A DNA stretch of 16,641 nt, from assembly GCA_964644605.1 (NCBI GenBank), contig CAZXWS010000001.1, positions 1-16,641 of the forward strand, read 5' to 3'. Shown piece after piece: positions 1 to 6,199 of the stretch. Source of the DNA: CAZLAJ01 sp964644605. Lineage in GTDB: Bacteria; Patescibacteriota; Microgenomatia; UBA1406; GWC2-37-13. The first letter of the stretch is position 1. Each line of letters begins with the position of its first letter. The position numbers and the translations under genes were made by a program. A model generated the notes under the pieces. The model saw nothing but the letters and a program-made list of their open reading frames with translations. It was not told where the DNA came from and searched no databases.

Positions 1-142
1 CTGGTAATCCCAAACAAACAGGACATACATTTGTGTTAGGTTTTTTGCCAAAATAATCCGCTGAGCACTGACAAAACATCTTGCTCTTTGTCTTCAGCTC
101 AACATGTATTTCTAATCCGATTACAGGTTTATAATTTGCCAT
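1..142 (-). CDS. gatB: Aspartyl/glutamyl-tRNA amidotransferase subunit B, N-terminal fragment
   Basis: GatB binds misacylated Glu-tRNA(Gln) or Asp-tRNA(Asn), phosphorylates the side-chain carboxylate and adds the ammonia delivered by GatA. The window holds only the first 47 codons, starting from the ATG at 142; the rest lies left of position 1. My translation of the complement begins MANYKPVIGLEIHVEL, the standard GatB opening. It continues with the paired cysteines of the N-terminal zinc-binding region (FCQCSADYFG and then VCPVCLGLP), which are diagnostic. It is the last visible gene of the minus-strand operon, downstream of gatC and gatA but separated from gatA by an S23-type gene. A heptad repeat (157-184) lies 14 bases upstream of the start, where a ribosome-binding site would be expected, and no Shine-Dalgarno sequence is visible. 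Confidence 0.95.
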   Translation of the reverse strand, partial: MANYKPVIGLEIHVELKTKSKMFCQCSADYFGKKPNTNVCPVCLGLP

Positions 143-156
143 AATTCTTTTAATAA

Positions 157-184
157 TTACAAATTACGAATGACGAATTACGAA
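157..184. repeat. Heptad array, four TTACRAA units (left arm around S23-type gene 1)
   Basis: Four in-phase 7-base units are seen: ttacaaa, ttacgaa, tgacgaa, ttacgaa. Bases 164-183 are an exact 20-base inverted copy of 648-667 on the far side of the S23-type gene. The array lies 3 bases past the stop of that gene and 14 bases before gatB. Confidence 0.9.
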
Positions 185-190
185 TAAAAA

Positions 191-553
191 TCATTCAATT
201 TTTAACTGTATTTTTAGTGTCTTTTGAATAGAACCAATAATTTTTATAATTTCGTTTAAATCTATTATTAAATCGTGATAGACATCCTCCGATAAATAGT
301 TAGTATCTTTTAATAAATTTAGCCAATATGCTGTTTCTCTTGCTTCTTTGTACGCTATAGATATCTTAAAAAAGAAATCTTTCTTTGTTTGTCCTCCCTG
401 GGATTCTTCAATTAAAGCTCCTATTGCCGTCCCACTTCGTAGTACTTGTTTGGCTAGCACGTACTCTTTTTTATCATTAACTAAATATTTATACGTTCTA
501 ATTATTTTTATGGCGAAAGCATAACTTTTATTCTTTATAATGCTTTCTTTCAC
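191..553 (-). CDS. Four-helix-bundle protein, S23/23S rRNA intervening-sequence family (copy 1)
   Basis: A 120-residue, mostly helical protein. Its spacing of conserved pieces, QVLRSGTAIGALIEE (about 37-51), KKDFFFKISIAYKEARETAYWLNLL (about 57-81), matches the PF05635/TIGR02436 four-helix-bundle family. That family was named from proteins encoded in 23S rRNA intervening sequences, and it is related in fold to the Avd accessory protein of diversity-generating retroelements. Its molecular function is not established; it is not a ribosomal protein. Here it is not near any rRNA gene but sits between gatA and gatB. The start is a GTG at 553 with no upstream Shine-Dalgarno site. It is bracketed by inverted heptad arrays (157-184 and 607-675), suggesting it arrived as a unit. 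It is quite divergent from the second copy at 3345-3701, so it is not a recent duplicate. Confidence 0.85.
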   Translation of the reverse strand: MKESIIKNKSYAFAIKIIRTYKYLVNDKKEYVLAKQVLRSGTAIGALIEESQGGQTKKDFFFKISIAYKEARETAYWLNLLKDTNYLSEDVYHDLIIDLNEIIKIIGSIQKTLKIQLKIE

Positions 554-606
554 ATTTATTAATTCAATTTAATTAATTTCGTATATTTATCTCTCTCCAC
601 TATCAC

Positions 607-675
607 TCGTTACTCGTAATTCGTCACTCATAACTTATTGCCACTACTCGTAATTCGTCATTCGTAACTCGTCAC
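607..675. repeat. Heptad array TCGTAAY (right arm around S23-type gene 1)
   Basis: Two blocks of four in-phase 7-base units: tcgttac, tcgtaat, tcgtcac, tcataac (607-634) and tcgtaat, tcgtcat, tcgtaac, tcgtcac (648-675), separated by 13 bases. The array ends two bases before the gatA stop codon (678-680). It belongs to the same word family as 14868-14937 and is inverted relative to 157-184. Confidence 0.9.
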
Positions 676-677
676 TC

Positions 678-2045
678 TTATTTATACTTTTGCATGCCTC
701 GTTGAATGATCCCATAAAAATCCGTTTCTGTTTGAAATTGGTGTGCTAAATTCAATATATTTTTTTCATCAAAATAATTACCCATTATTTGCATTCCAAT
801 TGGCAAATTATTTTTACTTAATCCCACAGGAATATTTATCGCTGGTATTCCGCTTACCGCCGCCGGTTCATTCAATACATCCATAATTTCTCCAAAAAAT
901 GAGTACTTTTCAAACTCCCCAAGTGGTATAGCTGGTGTTGGTGTAGTTGGAGAAACTATAAAATCAACTTCCTTAAACACGCGTTTAAAATCATCAATAA
1001 TTAAAGTCCTTACTTTTTGCGCGCGTTTATAGTAGGCATCATAATACCCGTGTGCAAGTGTATAGGTACCAAGCATCATGCGCTTTTTTGCTTCTTTTCC
1101 AAATGCAGATCTGTCATTTCCATACCGTATACCATCATATCGAGCAAGGTTTGATGATACTTCTGCGCGTTGAATAATGGTATAAACTGAGATTGCATAC
1201 TTTGGCGATATAAGATGTACTTTTTTTACAGTGTGCCCCATTTTTTCAAAAAGTTTAATGGCGTTTTCAACTTTTTCTTTAACCTCAGTGTCTACATTTT
1301 CAAAATACTCATCTGTAATTCCAATGGTGTATTTTTTACCTTCTTTTAAATATGAAAGATAATCATCAACTGGTTTTGGTGAAGTTGTAGCATCGTATTT
1401 ATCCTTACCAGCAATAATCCCCAACAGATAAGCAGCATCCTCCACAGTTGTTGTCATGGGTCCTGGACAGTCTAGGGATGAGCCCATGGCCACTACGCCA
1501 TAGCGTGACACTCGTCCATATGTTGGTTTTAATCCAACAACCCCTGTCCAACTGGCCGGTTGTCGAATTGATCCAGCAGTTTCCGAACCAATGGCAGCTG
1601 GCGCCAGATATGCTGCAACACTAACCGCCGATCCGCCACTTGAGCCACCAGGTGATCGGGTAACATCCCACGGGTTTTTCGTCGGACCATAATCAGAAGT
1701 TTCTGTGGAAGAACAATGAGCCCATGCAACCATAGTTGTTTTCCCTAAAATAGAAGCACCAGCATTTTGCAATCGAGTCACAACAGTCGCAGAGTACGGC
1801 GCGATAAAATTGTCTAAAACTTTTGCCGATGCGGTAGTACGTAGCCCTTTTGCTAAAAAATTATCTTTAAACGCAATCGGTAAGTTATTTGTTTTACTTT
1901 CTTCATTAATCGTTATATAAGCATTTAACTCTTCATTGTATTTTTTGCTCCGTCCTAAAAAATAAGCGTGTAACTCTTCAAAAGTTACCTCTTTTTTCTC
2001 GACTAGTTTCTTTAATTCTAATAATGATTTTCCTAGTATACTCAT
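678..2045 (-). CDS. gatA: Aspartyl/glutamyl-tRNA amidotransferase subunit A
   Basis: The glutaminase subunit of GatCAB. It hydrolyses glutamine and passes ammonia to GatB for Gln-tRNA(Gln) (or Asn-tRNA(Asn)) synthesis. It is a full-length amidase-signature protein. Numbering from the ATG at 2045 (455 residues), the Ser-cisSer-Lys triad is visible: K60 (PIAFKDN), S135 (SPGGSSGGS) and S159 (GSETAGSIRQPAS). The spacings 75 and 24 equal those of the known S. aureus enzyme (K79, S154, S178). A GTG at 2069 would add eight residues (GRLYVFN...) encoded inside a palindrome-rich intergenic tract, so the ATG giving MSILGKSLLELKKL, a typical GatA opening, is preferred. Neither has a Shine-Dalgarno site. 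gatC lies about 106 bases upstream, a wide gap for this pair, filled with repeats. Confidence 0.96.
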   Translation of the reverse strand: MSILGKSLLELKKLVEKKEVTFEELHAYFLGRSKKYNEELNAYITINEESKTNNLPIAFKDNFLAKGLRTTASAKVLDNFIAPYSATVVTRLQNAGASILGKTTMVAWAHCSSTETSDYGPTKNPWDVTRSPGGSSGGSAVSVAAYLAPAAIGSETAGSIRQPASWTGVVGLKPTYGRVSRYGVVAMGSSLDCPGPMTTTVEDAAYLLGIIAGKDKYDATTSPKPVDDYLSYLKEGKKYTIGITDEYFENVDTEVKEKVENAIKLFEKMGHTVKKVHLISPKYAISVYTIIQRAEVSSNLARYDGIRYGNDRSAFGKEAKKRMMLGTYTLAHGYYDAYYKRAQKVRTLIIDDFKRVFKEVDFIVSPTTPTPAIPLGEFEKYSFFGEIMDVLNEPAAVSGIPAINIPVGLSKNNLPIGMQIMGNYFDEKNILNLAHQFQTETDFYGIIQRGMQKYK

Positions 2046-2050
2046 ATTAA

Positions 2051-2150
2051 ATACGTATAAACGTCCCACGTTTTTGCCATTCGTATCGTTAATTCGTATA
2101 ACGTTATACGTCCGACCATACGAGCCGCGAAACCGTTAAACTTTTCACTT
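2051..2150. repeat. Palindrome-rich gatC-gatA spacer with a REP-like element
   Basis: This spacer contains an inverted repeat aaacgt-ccc-acgttt (2059-2073), a perfect 16-base palindrome cgtataacgttatacg (2095-2110), and a segment at 2118-2138. Bases 2121-2138 (cgagccgcgaaaccgtta) match the complement of 2798-2815 inside gatD at 17 of 18 bases. Bases 2118-2134 match 2847-2863, the other arm of that element, at 15 of 17. It looks like an intergenic relative of the element inserted in gatD. Confidence 0.75.
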
Positions 2151-2151
2151 C

Positions 2152-2451
2152 TCATTCCATGATCCTTTTCACCACGAAATACCCATCCTTGCTTTTTGAT
2201 GAATTTTGAACTGCTTCTTCTGTACTCAAACTCCGCTCGTTTTTTTCTCCATCATCAAAAAAAACATCACGCAAACTTGTTGTCTGGCTTGTTGGTATTA
2301 CTTTTTCTGTATCAAGTTCATGTAAGTTTTCAATGTAGTCAATAGTTTCACCCAATTGTTTTTTATACTGTTCTATTTCCTGTTCGCTGAGAGACAAACT
2401 GGCTAGTGTGCCTAAATGGAGTATATCTTCCTTCGTAAGATTTTTTGTCAT
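2152..2451 (-). CDS. gatC: Aspartyl/glutamyl-tRNA amidotransferase subunit C
   Basis: GatC is the small stapling subunit that wraps around GatA and stabilises its contact with GatB. The 99-residue length is normal. Recognisable features are the N-terminal helical stretch LTKEDILHLGTLASLSLSEQE (about 5-25), the conserved QLGETIDYIENLHELDTEKVIPTSQ region (about 32-56), and the C-terminal GYFVVKRIME tail that replaces the usual F-V-P-R ending. The ATG (2451-2449) overlaps the TGA of gatD (2450-2448) in an ATGA arrangement, so translation is probably coupled to gatD. gatA follows after a repeat-filled spacer. Confidence 0.95.
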   Translation of the reverse strand: MTKNLTKEDILHLGTLASLSLSEQEIEQYKKQLGETIDYIENLHELDTEKVIPTSQTTSLRDVFFDDGEKNERSLSTEEAVQNSSKSKDGYFVVKRIME

Positions 2452-3323
2452 AGATCGTATTGTACTAAATCCTTTGCTAACCTATCAACCATAAATCTAT
2501 GCGCTTGCCATTCTAATGTATCGTCTAAAGATTCGAGTGTAACTGATTCCTGATAGGCAACTTCAAGAGTTTTTTGTATGATCCAGTCAGCTATATGAGG
2601 ATTTTTTGGAAGCAAAGGCCCATGAAAATAACACCCTATCGCATTTTTATAAACTACTCCCTCTGTCCCATCTTCACCGTTATTGCCGTATCCTTTTATT
2701 ACTTTTGCAAACGGTTTTACTTCTTCGCCTAAATACGTCCTTCCGCCATGATTTTCAAAACCAACAATATATTTTTGTTCGGCAGAGTTGTGGCGGCTAA
2801 CGGTTTCGCTGCTCGAAACGTCACTAGAAACTTTTGACGAACTTCGATACGAGCTGCGTAACCCTTTTCCATCTAACGATTCCCAATTAACTTCCGCGAC
2901 AATATTGCCAATGCATCGATTAGCTCCTTTCCCAGGATGTTTCGATACCATATCAAATACTCCGACTCCATCTATACGTTGCCCTTCTGCTGGTTCATAG
3001 TACTTACCCATGAGCTGGGGGGATCCGCACACAAAAAGTGCTGGTGTACCAATTTCAATTTTGTCCTTAATTACATCTTTTTTATCTTTCAAATCTCTCA
3101 TTACAATTTCCTGCTGTCGATCTTGTGATCCACCACCAAAAATCATAGATATTCTTTTAAAGTCGCTTTCAGTTGTGTTTTGATCAATAGGTACTACTTC
3201 GAACTCAATCCCTCTCCACTCACAGCGTTTACGCATACAAATAATATTCCCCCTATCTCCATACGTGCTCATCAGCTCCGGATATAACCAACCCACAACT
3301 AATTTTAAATTTTCAATTTTCAA
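2448..3323 (-). CDS. gatD: Lipid II isoglutaminyl synthase, glutamine amidotransferase subunit GatD
   Basis: The class-I glutaminase partner of MurT. Together they amidate the alpha-carboxylate of D-glutamate in the lipid II stem peptide. Residues 11-28 (GWLYPELMSTYGDRGNII), the catalytic cysteine C99 (FVCGSPQLMG), VGFENHGGRTY (about 187-197) and H234 (FHGPLLPKNP) match the S. aureus GatD plan (C94, H189). At 291 residues it is longer than the roughly 243 of S. aureus. Most of the excess is a Ser-rich insertion at about 148-183, between IVAEV and YIVGFENH, encoded by a palindromic DNA element (2798-2863). No ATG is available: the start used is TTG at 3323, and the first eight codons are themselves part of a heptad array (3301-3328), so the native start may have been overwritten. 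GTG at 3296 is an alternative. A stop shared with the upstream S23-type gene lies in the same frame. Confidence 0.93.
   Translation of the reverse strand: MKIENLKLVVGWLYPELMSTYGDRGNIICMRKRCEWRGIEFEVVPIDQNTTESDFKRISMIFGGGSQDRQQEIVMRDLKDKKDVIKDKIEIGTPALFVCGSPQLMGKYYEPAEGQRIDGVGVFDMVSKHPGKGANRCIGNIVAEVNWESLDGKGLRSSYRSSSKVSSDVSSSETVSRHNSAEQKYIVGFENHGGRTYLGEEVKPFAKVIKGYGNNGEDGTEGVVYKNAIGCYFHGPLLPKNPHIADWIIQKTLEVAYQESVTLESLDDTLEWQAHRFMVDRLAKDLVQYDL
2798..2863. repeat. Palindromic element inserted in frame in gatD
   Basis: Imperfect palindrome with 14-base arms, ggtttcgctgctcg (2802-2815) and cgagctgcgtaacc (2850-2863), pairing at 12 of 14 positions around a 34-base middle. A smaller hairpin gtttcg/cgaaac lies at 2803-2819. 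Read on the gatD strand it encodes a Ser/Arg-rich run absent from S. aureus GatD. A relative lies at 2118-2138. Confidence 0.75.
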
Positions 3324-3335
3324 TTTTAAATTAAA
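3301..3335. repeat. Heptad array AATTTTM (left arm around S23-type gene 2)
   Basis: Units aatttta, aattttc, aattttc, aatttta (3301-3328) are in exact 7-base phase, followed by a degenerate aattaaa. The array is inverted relative to 3718-3745 and covers the first codons of gatD. Confidence 0.85.
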
Positions 3336-3344
3336 TCTAAATTT

Positions 3345-3701
3345 TTAATTTTTACTTGAACTAATTATTATTTTTGAAAAAATGAGCGTCAATTCCTGCG
3401 ATTCCTTCCACAACTTCCTGCAATCTTCTGCACTTCTTTCATTGGCTTTAGCGAGTAATCGCAACCAGTACTGAGTTTCACGTGCTTCTTTTTTACTTAT
3501 ACATATTTTATTCTTAAAATCCTTTTTACTCGATGCACCGTTCGCTTCGAAATAATTGGCTCCGATTGATGTCGCTGCCCTTAATAATTGATCAATAATT
3601 GGTACCGTTATTATATTTTTATTTATACTCCGGCACAAAACTATAATGTCTTCAGCAAATTTTGAAGTTCGTTCTTCGAGATCATAGGTTCCTTTATTCA
3701 T
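3345..3701 (-). CDS. Four-helix-bundle protein, S23/23S rRNA intervening-sequence family (copy 2)
   Basis: A 118-residue helical protein with the classic family pattern: YDLEERTSKFAEDI (about 6-19), QLLRAATSIGANYFEANGASSKKDF (about 38-62) and CISKKEARETQYWLRLLAKA (about 67-86). It belongs to PF05635/TIGR02436, whose biochemical role is unknown. It starts at an ATG at 3701, 45 bases after the murT stop, and ends at 3345, 21 bases before the gatD start. It therefore separates two genes that normally adjoin and encode one enzyme complex. Inverted AT-rich heptad arrays lie on both sides (3301-3335 and 3718-3745). It differs strongly from copy 1, which carries arrays of the same architecture but another word. 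Its TAA stop is in the same reading frame as gatD. Confidence 0.88.
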   Translation of the reverse strand: MNKGTYDLEERTSKFAEDIIVLCRSINKNIITVPIIDQLLRAATSIGANYFEANGASSKKDFKNKICISKKEARETQYWLRLLAKANERSAEDCRKLWKESQELTLIFSKIIISSSKN

Positions 3702-3717
3702 TCGATTTTTAAATTTT

Positions 3718-3745
3718 ATTTAAAATTTAAAACTTAAAATTTAAA
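3718..3745. repeat. Heptad array ATTTAAA (right arm around S23-type gene 2)
   Basis: Units atttaaa, atttaaa, acttaaa, atttaaa are in exact 7-base phase and end two bases from the murT stop codon (3747-3749). Its complement reads AATTTTA-type words, so it is the inverted partner of 3301-3328. Confidence 0.85.
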
Positions 3746-3746
3746 A

Positions 3747-5057
3747 TTAAAGTAAACGTCTCCCAACTACTAGTTGTCGAACTTCCAGCATCGCCGAGTA
3801 TGTGCACAGAATAACCACAGTACCACCTTCGGGTGTTGCACTCACCACTTTTTCTATCGCGTTTTCTAATACCTCATCTGTTTCTATCTTCTCAAATCCC
3901 CCATACTTCATCCGGAGCGCCATGTCATACACTCTGTCCCCTGAAACAAAAACCTTTTCTGTAAATTTTCGTATTTCCTCCAACTCTACATCCCAGATCC
4001 AAGAAATATCTGTCCCATCAGGAATACGGTCATTAAGTACAAGAAGTATATTGCCACCATTCTTTTCTATTATCTCTTGTGCCACTGAAACAGACTGATT
4101 AAATCCCGCAGGATTTTTCGATAACTGAATAGTAATAGTGCGGCCTTTGTATTCAAGCTGCTCTTGTCTTCCAAATGCCGGTTTAAATTCTTTTAAGTAT
4201 TTCGTAATATCATCAATCTCAATCCCAAACACAATTGTGAGCAGTAACACTGCGGCTGTAATGTTATAAATGTTATATATACCGTGTAATGAACTAGATA
4301 AAATATCATCGGAATACGTAATCACTCGTGGTCTTCGAAATCCGCACGCTTCACAGTGATAATTACCTAAGTGCGAATAAGACATCTCACTATATATCAA
4401 CCGCTGACCACACTGTGGACAATATGTTGAATCTACATCGTGTGGAATATCTTTCGGCGTAAGATGCTTATGATTAATTCCAAAAAAATGAGTCGTCGCT
4501 TTTATATCTTTTCCTAAAAATGCAATTTGTGGATCATCCCCATTGAGCATGAGTGATGTTGTTGATGGCAACTGCTGAATACTTTCTTTCCACTTATCTG
4601 CGATTATATTCACCTCTCCATATCTATCCAACTGATCACGGAATAAATTAAGCAAAACAATTGCCCTTGGCTGCATTTGTTTTAGTACTAACGGCAATGA
4701 GTTTTCATCAACCTCAAATATTCCGATTGCACCTCCGAAGTGCAACAGAGCTTCCTGACGGACTAAAGTAGAAGCAACGCCATTCAATAGATTCGCCCCT
4801 TCATTATTTTGGAAAACTTTATGCCCGTTTTTTTCTAAAATAAAACGAATTAACTTAGAAGTTGTTGTCTTGCCATTTGTTCCTGCAATCAGAATGATTT
4901 TTGTAGAAGAATCTTTCAATACTTCTTTTATAAACTGTGGATTTAAACGAAGTGCTATTTCTCCAGGCCACGTCGATCCCGATCCTAAACCAAATGTTTT
5001 TATGACACGGCTCACAACTTCTGCGATAACAACAATAATTTTATTTTTTATACTCAC
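3747..5057 (-). CDS. murT: Lipid II isoglutaminyl synthase, Mur-ligase-like subunit MurT
   Basis: The ATP-dependent partner of GatD, activating the lipid II D-Glu carboxylate on the cytoplasmic side of the membrane. It has 436 residues, the usual family length. Visible features in order: Mur-ligase P-loop AGTNGKTTT (58-66), the NNEGANLLNG loop (84-93), LLNLFRDQLDRYGEV (135-149), a four-cysteine zinc ribbon (C213, C216, C235, C238), and the MurT-type C-terminal domain with KNPAGFNQ (314-321) and DGTDISWIWDV (347-357), the region holding the catalytic Asp. The start is a GTG at 5057 giving MSIKNKIIVVIAEVV. Only weak sequence lies upstream, with no Shine-Dalgarno site. It is the first gene of the minus-strand operon and is divergent from the gene at 5228. 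Its presence implies a peptidoglycan with amidated stem peptides. Confidence 0.95.
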   Translation of the reverse strand: MSIKNKIIVVIAEVVSRVIKTFGLGSGSTWPGEIALRLNPQFIKEVLKDSSTKIILIAGTNGKTTTSKLIRFILEKNGHKVFQNNEGANLLNGVASTLVRQEALLHFGGAIGIFEVDENSLPLVLKQMQPRAIVLLNLFRDQLDRYGEVNIIADKWKESIQQLPSTTSLMLNGDDPQIAFLGKDIKATTHFFGINHKHLTPKDIPHDVDSTYCPQCGQRLIYSEMSYSHLGNYHCEACGFRRPRVITYSDDILSSSLHGIYNIYNITAAVLLLTIVFGIEIDDITKYLKEFKPAFGRQEQLEYKGRTITIQLSKNPAGFNQSVSVAQEIIEKNGGNILLVLNDRIPDGTDISWIWDVELEEIRKFTEKVFVSGDRVYDMALRMKYGGFEKIETDEVLENAIEKVVSATPEGGTVVILCTYSAMLEVRQLVVGRRLL

Positions 5058-5189
5058 AATTATTTTTTTCTGATTCTGGCCGCAAATAAAACTACAGTTT
5101 TATCAGAAAGTTCCTCCTAAACAATTATATCACTATACATTTTTCGAATTAATACGTATTTGCTATAGAAAAATTTGACTGCGATTTAC

Positions 5190-5195
5190 TATAAT
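5190..5195 (+). promoter_or_regulatory. Candidate -10 box for the 5228-11051 operon
   Basis: A perfect TATAAT lies 32 bases before the ATG at 5228, in the 170-base divergent spacer with murT. No good -35 lies at 16-18 bases. TTGACT at 5175-5180 is only 9 bases away, too close to pair with it. The assignment rests on the -10 alone. Confidence 0.4.
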
Positions 5196-5227
5196 TCAGA
5201 AATACATTATTTATTGAGACTTAGATT

Positions 5228-6199
5228 ATGAAAGTAGTTTTAATTGATGGTGTTACTTTAAGTGGAAAAACATTGCTTGCTACAGAATTAGTAAAAAATT
5301 TTTCTCACTTGAAAGTAGCACATATAGATGAAAGTAGCACATTTTTACCATTTTTAGATAATAGAACAGAAAATGTAGCATATGACTCCTTGCTGAGCTT
5401 AGTTAATAAAATGAAAGAGCTAAGCGATAATAAGTATGATTTAGTTTTTGTCGAGAGATTTCACCTTTCACATGCTGTACGGTTGGGGCTGGGTGCTGAC
5501 TTTATAAAAAAAATCGAAAGTCTTTTTACTGATTTTGAAGTTGCAACCATATTGCTTAGTTACGATATATCTTTAGCAAATGAACGAGTAGAAGAAAGCT
5601 ATCAACATAGAAAGCCAAGTTGGAAAACATATTTACAAAAACAAGTGCCTGATGGTAACTTCAGAGAATATTACGGAAAACAAGTATTAAATTATCATAA
5701 ATTATTAACTTATTCTACTTTACCCACACTCTGTATTGATTCTACTCATATCGTAAAAGCTACAAAAAAAATTCTTGATCAAAGTATTCGTGCATTTATG
5801 CCTTATCCGTTAACTGCTGCAGGATCACTTATTTTTGATGCACAAAATAAATTATTCCTTATGCAATCGTCTGGAAAATATGGGAGTGAATGGATTGTTC
5901 CCGGCGGAAAAGTAGCATATCACGAAAATGTTGTTGATGCGTTAAAACGAGAAATATTTGAAGAAACCAATATAAAACTTGACGCAATAGATTTTATCGG
6001 ATATCGCGATTATTTTACCGATACTAAACATTTTATTTTCTTGGAATTTAGCGCATTTGCTCTCAATCCTGGTGAAGTACGAATTAATGAAGAAGCAAAG
6101 AGCTTCGGTTGGTTTACAAAAGAGGAACTAAAAACATTACAAATTGCAGCACCTACACAAGAATTGATCCAACAATACTATGATAGAACTAAACTTTGA
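5228..6199 (+). CDS. P-loop kinase-like / Nudix hydrolase fusion protein
   Basis: A two-domain protein of 323 residues. The N-terminal half has a Walker A motif GVTLSGKT (8-15) and a hydrophobic-strand ERFHLSH motif (76-82) recalling the D/E-R-x loop of thymidylate- and deoxynucleoside-kinase-like P-loop enzymes. The C-terminal half (about 195-320) is a Nudix domain with an almost perfect Nudix box starting at G227: G-x5-E233-x7-R241-E242-I-F-E245-E246, where the usual Gly near the end is Asn248. Nudix enzymes cleave nucleoside diphosphates linked to another group; the kinase half would phosphorylate a nucleoside, nucleotide or small metabolite. The substrate cannot be read from sequence. It is first in a plus-strand operon; the next gene overlaps it by 20 bases, so the products are probably co-translated. 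Confidence 0.8.
   Translation: MKVVLIDGVTLSGKTLLATELVKNFSHLKVAHIDESSTFLPFLDNRTENVAYDSLLSLVNKMKELSDNKYDLVFVERFHLSHAVRLGLGADFIKKIESLFTDFEVATILLSYDISLANERVEESYQHRKPSWKTYLQKQVPDGNFREYYGKQVLNYHKLLTYSTLPTLCIDSTHIVKATKKILDQSIRAFMPYPLTAAGSLIFDAQNKLFLMQSSGKYGSEWIVPGGKVAYHENVVDALKREIFEETNIKLDAIDFIGYRDYFTDTKHFIFLEFSAFALNPGEVRINEEAKSFGWFTKEELKTLQIAAPTQELIQQYYDRTKL

Noticed and set aside
191..553. Annotation as ribosomal protein S23 or as part of an rRNA intervening sequence
   Set aside because: There is no rRNA gene in the window and the family name is historical; the protein is only a four-helix-bundle relative.
1529..1729. Open frame overlapping gatA on the same strand
   Set aside because: It is a shadow frame inside the well-supported gatA; the same applies to the other frames nested in known genes.
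2448..3323. Cobyric acid synthase (CobQ) call for the amidotransferase
   Set aside because: Short length, the FENHGGRTY and HGPLLPKNP motifs and the nearby murT identify GatD; there are no cobalamin genes nearby.
191..3701. A diversity-generating retroelement, because the S23-type fold resembles Avd
   Set aside because: No reverse transcriptase and no template/variable repeat pair was seen; both proteins fit the S23 type rather than an Avd in DGR context.
5175..5195. TTGACT...TATAAT as a complete sigma-70-type promoter
   Set aside because: The spacing is only 9 bases, far short of 16-18; only the -10 was kept as a weak candidate.
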